Of a stretch of 64,000 bases of DNA, positions 27,326-36,554 are shown in pieces. The stretch is taken from the NCBI GenBank assembly GCA_963556065.3, contig CAUVYH020000007.1, forward strand, positions 69,079 to 133,078, read 5' to 3'. The translations under genes and the position numbers were made by a program. The notes below the pieces were generated by a model that saw only the letters and a list, made by a program, of their open reading frames with translations, had not been told where the DNA came from and did no database searches. Source of the DNA: JBAXTE01 sp963556065. Its GTDB lineage: Bacteria; Bacteroidota; Bacteroidia; Bacteroidales; WCHB1-69. The first letter of the stretch is position 1. Each line of letters opens with the position of its first letter.

Positions 27326-28846
27326 ATGAAGCTATTTAATACTATTCTAAGAAAATATCTGATTAATCAGTTGCCGGATATTGATAAATATCGTAAGCAC
27401 GCTATTCCACTGCAACACAAAGTAAGGAAGCAACTTATTGCAAAAGCCGCATCCACTGAATTCGGAAAAAAGTATAATTTTAAAGGAATTAAAAGCTACA
27501 ATGACTTTAAGAATTGTGTCCCTATTCACACATACGATGATTTGAAGCCATATATAGATCGGATGATTGAAGGGCAGCAGAACGTTTTATGGTCAACCCA
27601 TGTGAAATGGTTTTCAAAATCTTCGGGAACCACGAATGAACGTAGCAAATATATCCCAGTAAGCAACGAATCCCTTAAATACTGCCATATTCGGGGAGGA
27701 AGAGATGTGTTGGCATCATATTGCTGTATGTTTCCCGAAACTTCAATATTCAGAGGGAAAGGGCTGATTTTAGGAGGAAGTATGCGTCCTGCAGAACAAA
27801 ACAGCAAGGCACAATATGGCGATTTGTCAGCAATATTAATTGATAACATTCCGCGATGGGCAGATTTTATTCGCACCCCCAGCCGAGAAATCGCATTAAT
27901 GGACGAATGGGAATCGAAGCTCGAAAAGATGAGTGAGTTTACCATTCCGCAAAATGTAACCAGCCTGTCCGGCGTTCCATCCTGGATGCTGTTGCTACTG
28001 AAAAAAATATTGGAAAAAACCGGAAAATCGACTATAAAAGAGGTTTGGCCTAATTTAGAACTTTTTATGCATGGTGGTGTAAATTTTGAGCCATACCGGG
28101 AACAATACGAAAAAATTATCCCCAAAGGATCGATTTTCTACATGCAAACCTACAATGCTTCAGAAGGATTTTTTGCATTTCAGGATGGTAGAGATCGACA
28201 AGATATGTTACTACTCCCCAATAATGGCATCTTTTACGAATTTGTGCCCCTCGATCAAATCGGGATTAACCATCCGCAAAGCTTCCCCCTCGAAGCTGTG
28301 GAAACCGGCGTAAATTACGCCATCATCATCTCTACTAATGCCGGATTATGGCGATATATTATCGGCGACACGGTTCAATTTACATCGCTTTATCCCCATC
28401 GAATTGTGATTACAGGACGAACGTCAAGTTTTATCAATGCTTTTGGAGAAGAAATCATCATTGAGAATGCGGAAAAAGCCATCGCATTCGCTTGTAAAAG
28501 AACCGAGGCAATAGTTTCGGAATTTACCGCAGCACCTATCTATTTCAGCAACGGAAATAGTGCAGCTCACGAATGGATCTTTGAATTTCAAGAACAACCT
28601 AATGATTGGAAGCTTTTCTGCAACTCGTTAGATCAAGCCCTGAAAACGGTAAACTCCGATTACGATGCTAAGCGCCACCATGATTTATTATTGCAGTTTC
28701 CAATTATTCATAATGCCCCGCAAGGTACATTTATAAATTGGCTCAAACTGAAAGGAAAACTTGGCGGACAAAACAAGATTCCCCGGTTGGCAAACAACCG
28801 AAAAGTAATAGATGAGATATTGCCACTTCTAAATACAACTCCATGA
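27326..28846 (+). CDS. GH3-family (acyl acid amido synthetase-like) protein
   Basis: The 506-residue protein belongs to the GH3 branch of adenylate-forming enzymes. The nucleotide motif SKSSGTTNERSKYIPVS is clear, followed by MQTYNASEGFFAFQD (motif 2 region) and GLWRYIIGDTVQFTS (motif 3). Plant GH3 enzymes join amino acids to hormone-like carboxylic acids; the substrate of the Bacteroidota members is unknown. Length and motif order are normal. Its last 4 nt overlap the start of the next gene (ATGA), so they are translationally coupled. Confidence 0.9.
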   Translation: MKLFNTILRKYLINQLPDIDKYRKHAIPLQHKVRKQLIAKAASTEFGKKYNFKGIKSYNDFKNCVPIHTYDDLKPYIDRMIEGQQNVLWSTHVKWFSKSSGTTNERSKYIPVSNESLKYCHIRGGRDVLASYCCMFPETSIFRGKGLILGGSMRPAEQNSKAQYGDLSAILIDNIPRWADFIRTPSREIALMDEWESKLEKMSEFTIPQNVTSLSGVPSWMLLLLKKILEKTGKSTIKEVWPNLELFMHGGVNFEPYREQYEKIIPKGSIFYMQTYNASEGFFAFQDGRDRQDMLLLPNNGIFYEFVPLDQIGINHPQSFPLEAVETGVNYAIIISTNAGLWRYIIGDTVQFTSLYPHRIVITGRTSSFINAFGEEIIIENAEKAIAFACKRTEAIVSEFTAAPIYFSNGNSAAHEWIFEFQEQPNDWKLFCNSLDQALKTVNSDYDAKRHHDLLLQFPIIHNAPQGTFINWLKLKGKLGGQNKIPRLANNRKVIDEILPLLNTTP

Positions 28847-29652
28847 GACCGCTAAGAAACTTCTTGGGATTATTTGCCGCAATGCTTTTCATTATCGATT
28901 GCGCAACAGCACAACCTACATTCACCTTAAAGAGCAAGTGGCTGTTACCATGCGATTTTTTCGAATGCGATCCCTTTGGGCATATATATACTATTGATAA
29001 TTATAATATTAAAAAAATTGATAGCCTTGGAAAAATGATTGCCTATTACGATCAAAGTGTATATGGCAAAATTACATCCCTCGATATTTCCAATCCGTTA
29101 AAAATCATGGTTTATTACGCATATCGCAATAAGGTGCAGTTTTTAGACCGAAGCCTGTCGCCTGTGGATTCCGAAATCGATTTTTTTTCGCTGTTATCCG
29201 AAACCATTTCGGGATGTTGCACGTCTTATTCTAACGGAATATGGGCATTTAGCGAAACCGGCTCAAAATTGTTTCGGTTAAACCAACAAGCTGAAGTCTC
29301 TTCGAAATTTGAAAACATGAATCAATGGCTTCCCGAACAATTCAAGGTCACACAATTGCTCGAATACGGAGATTATCTCTATATCGGCGATCCCAATTAC
29401 GGCATTGTGGTCTTCGACCGTTGGGGATCGCTTATTCATAAAATTCCACTTACCTACACGAGAAGTTTTTCAATAATGTCGAATTTAATCTTCTATCCCC
29501 GTAAAAACAACGTTTACTATTACAATCCTAAAAACTTTGAGGAGAACCTGTTTTACCATGCTGCAGACTCCATTAAGCAAGCTGTAGTTACCAAATCAAA
29601 CCTGTATATTCAAATGCAAAACGATAGCATTTTTAAATATACCATTGACTAA
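28843..29652 (+). CDS. Secreted beta-propeller-like protein of unknown function
   Basis: The 269-residue protein has a signal peptide (LFAAMLFIIDCATAQ). The mature part repeats short strands separated by turns, such as FGHIYTIDNYNIKKIDSLGK, QFLDRSLSPVD, YLYIGDPNYGIVVFDRWG and NVYYYNPKNFEE, consistent with a small beta-propeller. It is coupled to the GH3 gene by a 4-nt overlap, so the two may work in one process; that is inference. No catalytic motif was recognised. Confidence 0.65.
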   Translation: MRPLRNFLGLFAAMLFIIDCATAQPTFTLKSKWLLPCDFFECDPFGHIYTIDNYNIKKIDSLGKMIAYYDQSVYGKITSLDISNPLKIMVYYAYRNKVQFLDRSLSPVDSEIDFFSLLSETISGCCTSYSNGIWAFSETGSKLFRLNQQAEVSSKFENMNQWLPEQFKVTQLLEYGDYLYIGDPNYGIVVFDRWGSLIHKIPLTYTRSFSIMSNLIFYPRKNNVYYYNPKNFEENLFYHAADSIKQAVVTKSNLYIQMQNDSIFKYTID

Positions 29653-29669
29653 GTCTGCAGGATTTTTTG

Positions 29670-29677
29670 TACGTTTG
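29670..29677 (+). promoter_or_regulatory. -7 promoter element for pnuC
   Basis: TACGTTTG fits the consensus and lies 12 nt before the ATG at 29690, giving a very short leader. A TTG at 29645 is a possible -33 contact with slightly long spacing. Confidence 0.6.
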
Positions 29678-29689
29678 CAAAAAAAAGAC

Positions 29690-30286
29690 ATGCACGAAAT
29701 TACAACATACATACTTCAAAACAAATTAGAGATCATTGCTGCACTCTTCGGATTGTTGTACGTCATTATGGCATCAAGAGAAAACTTCTTTTGCTGGTTT
29801 GCCGGAATAGCGAATGTATCTATTTACATTTTTATTTTTTCCAATCAAAAAATATTCGCAAATATGTTTTTGCAAATTGTCTATTTACTACTGAGTTTCT
29901 ATGGCTTATATTGCTGGAAAACCGCAAAAAAAGGACATCAGGCCAAAATATCAAAAATGGACGGTTCTTATCGATATTTTTTAATATTGCTCTTTATTCT
30001 ATTAATGGGTGGTATTTATTTAGCATTGCAAAACAGCAGTTCAAATTTAATTATGCTTGATACCATTACGACAGCCGCAGGTCTTATTGCCACATGGATG
30101 CAAGCCCGAAAATTTATCGAGAATTGGATTATATGGATTCCTACCGACATTATTATTGCAATTATGTTCTTAATTGAAGGGCTTTATGTGAGCATGACCC
30201 TCTACCTCATATACACAGCAATAGCAATATTGGCATACTACAGATGGAAACGCGAACTAAATTTGAGAGTTGCTCAAAATGATTAA
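29690..30286 (+). CDS. pnuC: Nicotinamide riboside/nicotinamide mononucleotide transporter PnuC
   Basis: PnuC imports NAD precursors by facilitated diffusion; trapping depends on phosphorylation inside the cell. The 198-residue protein has about seven membrane helices and family motifs such as WFAGIANVSIYIFIF, LLSFYGLYCWK and NWIIWIPTDIIIAIMFLIEG. The start at 29690 was chosen because the promoter element overlaps any longer reading. It overlaps the downstream NadR-like kinase gene by 8 nt, which gives the import-and-trap pair. Confidence 0.92.
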   Translation: MHEITTYILQNKLEIIAALFGLLYVIMASRENFFCWFAGIANVSIYIFIFSNQKIFANMFLQIVYLLLSFYGLYCWKTAKKGHQAKISKMDGSYRYFLILLFILLMGGIYLALQNSSSNLIMLDTITTAAGLIATWMQARKFIENWIIWIPTDIIIAIMFLIEGLYVSMTLYLIYTAIAILAYYRWKRELNLRVAQND

Positions 30287-30812
30287 ACGAATTGCTATCA
30301 CCGGTCCTGAATCTACCGGTAAAAGTTGGCTTACCGAACATTTGGCGCTCCAATTTAATACTGTTTTCGTGGCCGAGTATGCTCGCGAATACATCAATAA
30401 TTTGAACAGGCCTTATACGTTTGAAGATATTGAGGCGATTGCAAAACATCAGTTAACTCTCGAAGAAAATGCACTGGAAAAAGCAAATGATGTTTTATTT
30501 GTGGATACCGATTTTTTTGTCACAAAAATATGGAGCGATTTCGTTTATCACAAGTGCTGTCCGTGGATACTCAATCAGTTGCAAAACCATCATTACGATT
30601 TACATTTGCTGTGTAACATCGATTTACCATGGGAGTTTGACCCACAACGCGAACATCCGAACCAGCGCAAGGAGCTGTTCGATATTTATCAACAAGAATT
30701 GGTGTTGTCCGGCCGACCATTTGAAATTATCTCAGGAACAGGTGAACTTCGTCTGTTGTCAGCTTTAAATGCCATCTCAAAGCATCTTCATCTATTTTCT
30801 ATTTTCGAATAA
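30279..30812 (+). CDS. NadR-like ribosylnicotinamide kinase (AAA_28 ATPase)
   Basis: The 177-residue P-loop protein begins MIKRIAITGPESTGKSWLTE (Walker A) followed by FVAEYAREYINNL, the pattern of the NadR C-terminal kinase domain. It lacks the helix-turn-helix and adenylyltransferase domains of full NadR. It probably phosphorylates nicotinamide riboside imported by PnuC; the 8-nt gene overlap supports this. The ATG at 30279 was chosen over an upstream TTG. Its end overlaps the convergent glycosyltransferase gene by 14 nt. Confidence 0.85.
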   Translation: MIKRIAITGPESTGKSWLTEHLALQFNTVFVAEYAREYINNLNRPYTFEDIEAIAKHQLTLEENALEKANDVLFVDTDFFVTKIWSDFVYHKCCPWILNQLQNHHYDLHLLCNIDLPWEFDPQREHPNQRKELFDIYQQELVLSGRPFEIISGTGELRLLSALNAISKHLHLFSIFE

Positions 30813-32244
30813 ATACAGCCACCCTAAAATCCATTTTGCTAAATATTTTAAATGGCGGATCCGGTAAAAATATTTGAAGCAACTGATAATTCGGATTTTC
30901 AAGCATCTTATCGAGAGCTATTTTACTTTCAAACTCACTAAAATGGGTGTCCCATACAATTACTGCGTTTTTTTCAACTCCTACTTCCGGATTATTCGGA
31001 TCGGAGACGGAAGAAAATAGCTGTTTCCCATCGAACGGATCTTTGTTTAACAATACGGGAATAATGGGATTAAAATAAATAACCTGATTTCGATCGCATC
31101 CATGAGACTTCACCCAATCCACAGCCTGCTTTACCACTTTATCTTCTTTTTGTAATGTTACAGGTAATTTATGTCTATCAAAACCACTTAAAATCACCAC
31201 TCCTGCAACCAAAAGAGTAATGACCGTTCCTATTTTAGGCTTATAAATAAATATAATCGCAGTATTAAAACCCTTAAGTGCCATAATTGACATCAACGGA
31301 ACTATGGCTGCCATAAAACGGGCATCACCCATCACAGAAAGCCATCCCTGCCACCAGACTACAGAATGAAAAATAAAATATCCAATAGCCGAAAATGAAA
31401 TTACAAACAGCTCGTTAAACGATACCTCCAAATCTTCCCTACCTGACTTTTTCCACTTGAAATAATGCAAATTTATTACAATAAATCCGATAATTGCGAG
31501 CAGGAAAACCATTATTCCAAAAGTAGAAGGAACACCGGTTATATACTGAAATAGGCTTCCATGCCCATAAATACTTCCTACTGCTTTATACGGGTTATCA
31601 CTAATCAGCCACAGAAAGTTTCCGGCGATAAGCCCGCCTAATACAGAATAAAACAGTACTCCAAAGAGTAAAAACGGAATTGCTTTATACTGCCGTTTAA
31701 TTAGAAAAAGGATAAAGAACCAGCAAATAAACATAAATCCTTCACTACGCACAAAAGGAATAAGCGAAATCAATATTGCAGTAAAAATATATTTTTTATC
31801 CACAAAAAGATAAACCGATGCAATTAATAATAGCGAAAATACAGCCTCCGTTAATCCTGAAAACATAAGGAGGATATAAACCGGAGTAAATACTGTAAAA
31901 ACGACTATCATCGGTAAGTTATCATAATTCAGCTTACGTACGGTTAACAATGTGATGTACGACGCTGCTGCACAAACCAAAATATTGAAAAGCATCATGG
32001 CATGAAAACCAAAATAGGCAAACGGGGATGCCAACAGGGTAAACAAAGGCTTCCCCCAATGATTCAAATAATTTTCGGGATGTGCAAAAGCATATTTTGC
32101 AATTAAGTAATGCTGATACGAGTCGCCTCCATACAAACCGCCTTCGGACAGCAGGGAAAGAATCAGAAAGATAACAGAAGCTGCTGCCAATAATCCAACC
32201 GCTCCGGTATAACCGCTTATCTTTATCTTAGCATTTCTGCCCAT
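30799..32244 (-). CDS. Multi-pass membrane glycosyltransferase-like protein
   Basis: The 481-residue protein has roughly 10-12 membrane helices. The first extracytoplasmic loop carries LYGGDSYQHYLIAKYAFAHP, with the acidic pair typical of GT-C glycosyltransferases (GT39/ArnT/PMT-like), then HWGKPLFTLLASPFAYFG. A soluble C-terminal part follows. It probably uses a lipid-linked sugar to modify an envelope molecule; the substrate is unknown. Its start overlaps the murF-alr stop by 1 nt, so it sits in the pdxA-murF/alr operon. Confidence 0.75.
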   Translation of the reverse strand: MGRNAKIKISGYTGAVGLLAAASVIFLILSLLSEGGLYGGDSYQHYLIAKYAFAHPENYLNHWGKPLFTLLASPFAYFGFHAMMLFNILVCAAASYITLLTVRKLNYDNLPMIVVFTVFTPVYILLMFSGLTEAVFSLLLIASVYLFVDKKYIFTAILISLIPFVRSEGFMFICWFFILFLIKRQYKAIPFLLFGVLFYSVLGGLIAGNFLWLISDNPYKAVGSIYGHGSLFQYITGVPSTFGIMVFLLAIIGFIVINLHYFKWKKSGREDLEVSFNELFVISFSAIGYFIFHSVVWWQGWLSVMGDARFMAAIVPLMSIMALKGFNTAIIFIYKPKIGTVITLLVAGVVILSGFDRHKLPVTLQKEDKVVKQAVDWVKSHGCDRNQVIYFNPIIPVLLNKDPFDGKQLFSSVSDPNNPEVGVEKNAVIVWDTHFSEFESKIALDKMLENPNYQLLQIFLPDPPFKIFSKMDFRVAVFIRK

Positions 32245-34735
32245 TACTCCTGAAAATAGATTCGTTTCACTCTGCGAGAAATTCCCGTAAGCACTTCATA
32301 AGGAATTGTATTTATGGCTGATGACATGTTTTCCACAGGGTAATCATCTCCGAAAACAATCACTTTATCGCCCACATGACAATCAATATCCGTTAAATCA
32401 ATCATACACATATCCATACAAATAGTTCCAATAATTGGAGCGGCACGTCCGTTTATCAAAACTTTTCCGACTCCGTTTCCATTGGCTCTATTTAAACCGT
32501 CTGCATACCCTACGGGGATAATTCCCATCGGGGTATCTTTTGGAGCAACCCAGCGGCGATTGTAACCTACAGAATCTCCTTTCGGAATAATTTTAATTTG
32601 TGAAATCGTCGTACGTAAGCGTACACACATTCTGCAGTGCACTTTTATCGGCTTCTACCGACGAAATACCATACATTCCAATGCCTAAGCGAACCATATT
32701 GAACTGAGCTTCAGGAAAGCGACTAATTCCGGTACTGTTTAGAATGTGCTGAAGAATCGGATAATGAAAAGTTTCTTGTATCTGGTTGTAAATTGTCGTA
32801 AGTTTTTCAATCTGCGAGCGAGTAAATTCATCTTCCGACAAATCTTCCGCTGCCGCTAAGTGAGAAAAAACAGAGCGGATATACAAGTGATCCCTGCATG
32901 CCCTGCAATCGTCCCATCAACATTTTAATATCTCCCCGATCAAATCCTAAGCGATGCATTCCCGTATCAATTTTAAGATGAATGCCTATGGGTGAAATAT
33001 CTTCATATTCCCGTAGTGCCTCTTCGAGCATATCCAGCATAGCAAAACTGGAAATTTCAGGCTCCAGTTCGTACCTAATCATTGCATCAAAACTGTTCGG
33101 CTCGGGGTGCATTACCATTATCGGCATGGTGATACTTGCCTTGCGAAGCTCTACTCCTTCATCAACATAAGCTACCGCAAGATAATCGACATGGTGAAAC
33201 TGAAGTACATTTGCAATTTCGAAACTGCCACTGCCATAAGAAAATGCTTTAACCATAGCCATGATCTTTACCTCCGGGCGCAACTTCGACTTATAATAAT
33301 TAACATTATGAATTAATGCGTTCAAATTAACCTCAAGTACTGTTTCATGTGACTTCTGCTGCAATGCTTTACTGATTTTTTCGAAATGGAACACACGAGC
33401 ACCTTTAAGCAATATGATCTCATTGTTAAACTCGGAAAAGTCATATCCCTGAATAAAATCATTCGGAGCAAGGAAGAAATCCGACTGCATGGGAAACAAA
33501 GCACTGTTTCTCGAAATTGCGTTGCCAATACCTATTAGTTTTGTAACGTTTTTCAGCACTAGCAACTCCGATATTTCCCGATACAACTCTTTTTCATCGC
33601 GCCCACTCTGTAATATATCCGACAAAATAACAGTATATTTTATGAAGGTGTTTCTGATGCTGCATAAAAATCCAATGCGATGCGAAGCGAGTTAACATCG
33701 GAATTATAGCTATCGTCGATAATTGAGCAAACCATTAATTCCATCTTTCATTTCAAGGCGCATTCCAATAGGCAGTAACAACATCTAAACGCTTCTGAAT
33801 AACATCTAAGGGATATCCCATAATCCGTAACGTGCACCAGCAATGAATTGCATTTTCAATAGAAGCATCATCTACAAAAGGAATGATAATTTCAATCGGT
33901 TCATTCTCCCCTTCGCAAGCAATTACCTTGGTTATGCGCTGTTCTTTATTGGTAGAGATAATTCTAAGATCCGGTTCATTTTTATGCCCCCAAGTATAGC
34001 TTTTAATTTTTTGTTGCAACCCTGAAGCTACAAAGCGCTGCGTAATCTCGTTGTAATCCGAACAATAAATGAGCAAGTCCACCGAAGTAAACAACTTTAA
34101 TTTTTCACCTGCTTTTTGGGCTATATTTATAAAATTTTCGTCGTGAGCAGTCCCTAAATTGGTAAAAATTCCAATGGTGGGCTTAATAATTTTTTGAAGG
34201 GAATCCATTTCGTTGGGTTCGGAAATACCTGCTTCAAAGATTGCCAACTCGTCATGCTCCGTCATTTGCCACACCGACAAAGGCACCCCGATTTGGGAAT
34301 TATAGCTTTTGGGACTTCTCACCACCCGCTTATCGGAATACAACATTTGGAAGAGCCATTCTTTGACAATCGTTTTACCGTTACTTCCAGTGATTCCGAT
34401 TACAGGAATGTTAAACTTGGCACGATGCAGGGCAACAATGCGCTGAAACGCTTCGAGACTGTTATTTACTATCAGAAAAACAGCATCCGAAAACACAGAA
34501 AATGAGTCCGAATAATTAGATATTAAAAACATGCGAACCCCTTTTTCGTAGAGTTCAGGCACAAATTTATGTCCCATCGTTGCGTTGCGTAATCAGCGCA
34601 ATAAACATAGTGTGCTCCGGCGCAAGAAGCTTACGGCTATCCAATAAAATATCGTGTACTAAAGCATCATCAATGGGTTTTGTGTGTAATTACCTCAGCT
34701 TTAAGCAGATGAACGATTTGAGTAAGATGATCCAT
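32244..34735 (-). pseudogene. murF-alr: Bifunctional MurF-alanine racemase, split by seven frameshifts (probably sequence errors)
   Basis: The fused gene supplies D-alanine (racemase) and joins D-Ala-D-Ala to the UDP-MurNAc-tripeptide (MurF), a fusion typical of Bacteroidota. Reading from 34735: a MurF N-terminus (DDALVHDILLDSRKL), P-loop GITGSNGKTIVKEWLF, MurF C-terminus (IIDDSYNSDVNSLRIALDF), then alanine racemase with the PLP lysine in MAMVKAFSYGSGSFE and CMDMCMIDLTDIDCHVGDK. The frame changes near 34679, 34574, 33778, 33730, 33652, 32893 and 32617; each is a one-base change in a run of 2-4 identical bases. Removing six bases and adding one gives 829 codons, a normal fusion length. Since the functions are essential, consensus error is more likely than decay. 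Confidence 0.88.
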
Positions 34736-34760
34736 AGTTCGGTTTTAAAAGAGCAAACTG

Positions 34761-35792
34761 TTATTTTTTAGCGATTAAATCCCGGTATTCTTTTCTGTTT
34801 TTCAGAATATCGATAGCCAGATAAAGAGCCTGGCGGAATGATTCGGGCGAAGCAATATCTTTACCTGCAATATCGTATGCGGTACCATGTGCAGGAGATG
34901 TGCGCACGAAAGGTAATCCCGCAGTAAAGTTCACGCCCTGATCTTGTGAAAGCAATTTAAAAGGAATTAGCCCCTGATCGTGGTACATGGCCAAAACTCC
35001 ATCAAATTTCCGGAATTGCCCCGAAGCAAAGAATCCATCGGCAGGGTACGGACCGAAAGCCAGTATATCTTCGTCGAAAGCTTGACGAATAGCCGGAAAT
35101 AACACATCTCCATCTTCGCTGCCGATTAGCCCGTCGTCGCCGGCATGTGGATTAAGACCCAATACGGCAATTTTCGGACGACGAATGTTAAAGTCGATCA
35201 CCAACGATTTTTGCATTAGCCTGATTTTAGCGAGGATCTTCTCGGGGGTTAATGTTTCTGAAACTTTGCTAATTGGGATATGATCGGTAACCACTCCTAC
35301 GCGGACTGCAGGACTCACCATAAACATCAGATAATCGGTAACGCCGGCTTTTTTGGCTAAATATTCCGAATGTCCCGGAAAATGAAATGCATCGGATTGG
35401 ATATTCTTCTTGTTAATAGGAGCTGTAACAATGGCCTGAATGTGATTTTTCAATAAATCGTTCATCGCCATATCAAGTGAAAGCAACGACATTTCTCCGG
35501 CTACAGCCGTAGATTGCCCAACATCCACTTTAATTTCGCTATCCACAATATTTATCATGTTGACTTTTTTAGCCACCGCCTGATCGACAGTTTTTATAAT
35601 ATTAAAGCTAAAATCACCCAATTTCAAAAGCTTACGATGATACGATGCAACTTTTGATGAACCATACACCACAGGAGTGCAAATTTCCGACATTCTAGGC
35701 ATAATCATCGTTTTTAAAATGGCTTCATAGCCTACTCCGTTGATATCGCCATGCGTGATTCCAATTTTAAACAGTTGTTCTCTTTCAGTCAT
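34761..35792 (-). CDS. pdxA: 4-hydroxythreonine-4-phosphate dehydrogenase PdxA
   Basis: PdxA oxidises 4-phosphohydroxy-threonine in pyridoxal phosphate synthesis. At 343 residues it is normal length. Family motifs are intact: GITHGDINGVGYEAILKT, FHFPGHSEYLA and LNPHAGDDGLIGSED, and MYHDQGLIPFKLLS, with the metal-binding histidines. It is upstream of murF-alr on the same strand (25-nt gap); the PLP made through PdxA is the cofactor of alanine racemase, a fitting neighbour. The frame is intact although the next gene is full of indels. Confidence 0.95.
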   Translation of the reverse strand: MTEREQLFKIGITHGDINGVGYEAILKTMIMPRMSEICTPVVYGSSKVASYHRKLLKLGDFSFNIIKTVDQAVAKKVNMINIVDSEIKVDVGQSTAVAGEMSLLSLDMAMNDLLKNHIQAIVTAPINKKNIQSDAFHFPGHSEYLAKKAGVTDYLMFMVSPAVRVGVVTDHIPISKVSETLTPEKILAKIRLMQKSLVIDFNIRRPKIAVLGLNPHAGDDGLIGSEDGDVLFPAIRQAFDEDILAFGPYPADGFFASGQFRKFDGVLAMYHDQGLIPFKLLSQDQGVNFTAGLPFVRTSPAHGTAYDIAGKDIASPESFRQALYLAIDILKNRKEYRDLIAKK

Positions 35793-35944
35793 TATTTTTA
35801 GAATTCGTTATTTTGATACAAAGATAAGGTTTATTCTAATATTCACTATTTAATATCTTCTCAAAAATTTCAATATTAATATTGTATGCTTGTCTATAAG
35901 ATTTTAAGTCAAAAAACCGGATAAAAAATATGCAGGCAAATACA

Positions 35945-36008
35945 GTAAAAGGTACAGGATGCTGTGCCGATGTACCTATATCGTGCACCATGCTCCTGTA
36001 CCTTTTAC
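35945..36008. terminator. Large inverted repeat downstream of a T9SS cargo gene
   Basis: GTAAAAGGTACAGGA (35945-35959) and its exact complement (35994-36008) form a 15-bp stem around a 34-nt loop. It lies 25 nt after the stop of the 36033-36554 gene. The arm is built from the same GGTAAAAGGTACA words seen at 15.53 kb, so it may be a repeat element acting as terminator. Confidence 0.55.
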
Positions 36009-36032
36009 CTGTGTTCCGTTCCTATTTCCGCG

Positions 36033-36554
36033 CTATTTCTTCACAATCTTCCACCCTTGACTTTTTCCGTCTTCAGTGGTAATGGTTAGGTAATAAGTTC
36101 CGATTCTTAAGTTGCTGACATCAATTTCAGTCTGCATATCGATGCCGGTGGTTTCAAACACTTGCTTAGCTTCGATATTGAAGATGCGAAGTTCACATTT
36201 CGGGCACGATGTCGTGTAGCTTACTACTACCTTGTCGCTGGCAGGGTTAGGATACACGTTAATAATTGCGGACTCCAAAAGCGTGTTATTGGAATCGAGT
36301 TCCTGTAGAACCCCGGCAGTAGTTTCATCATTACGATCAATCTCCGCGAGTATGGTATTCATTACTACAGTATCTTTCGGTGTGATGCTGTCGTTCACCG
36401 TATTTTGTGCCATTTTTTGCACATCTAAAATTGCTGTGCGCTGCACCCTATTCCCCGATTCATCATACGTATATGATAGGGTGTATTGGGCTTGTACTTT
36501 TGCTGCCATGAATACTAGGAGACAGAGCAGCATGATTATTTTTGTTTGTTTCAT
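36033..36554 (-). CDS. Small T9SS type A sorting-domain protein with one Rhs-like YD motif
   Basis: The 173-residue protein has a signal peptide (LLCLLVFMAAKVQAQ), then YTLSYTYDESGNRVQRT, which matches a single YD repeat of Rhs proteins. A low-complexity acidic linker follows, and then a type A C-terminal sorting domain (INVYPNPASDKVVVSY, LRIGTYYLTITTEDGKSQGW). It should be exported by the T9SS and processed by PorU. With so little between signal and sorting domain, the cargo part is almost nothing, so it may be the shortened relic of a larger protein or a surface marker. It overlaps the gene before it by 1 nt. Confidence 0.8.
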   Translation of the reverse strand: MKQTKIIMLLCLLVFMAAKVQAQYTLSYTYDESGNRVQRTAILDVQKMAQNTVNDSITPKDTVVMNTILAEIDRNDETTAGVLQELDSNNTLLESAIINVYPNPASDKVVVSYTTSCPKCELRIFNIEAKQVFETTGIDMQTEIDVSNLRIGTYYLTITTEDGKSQGWKIVKK

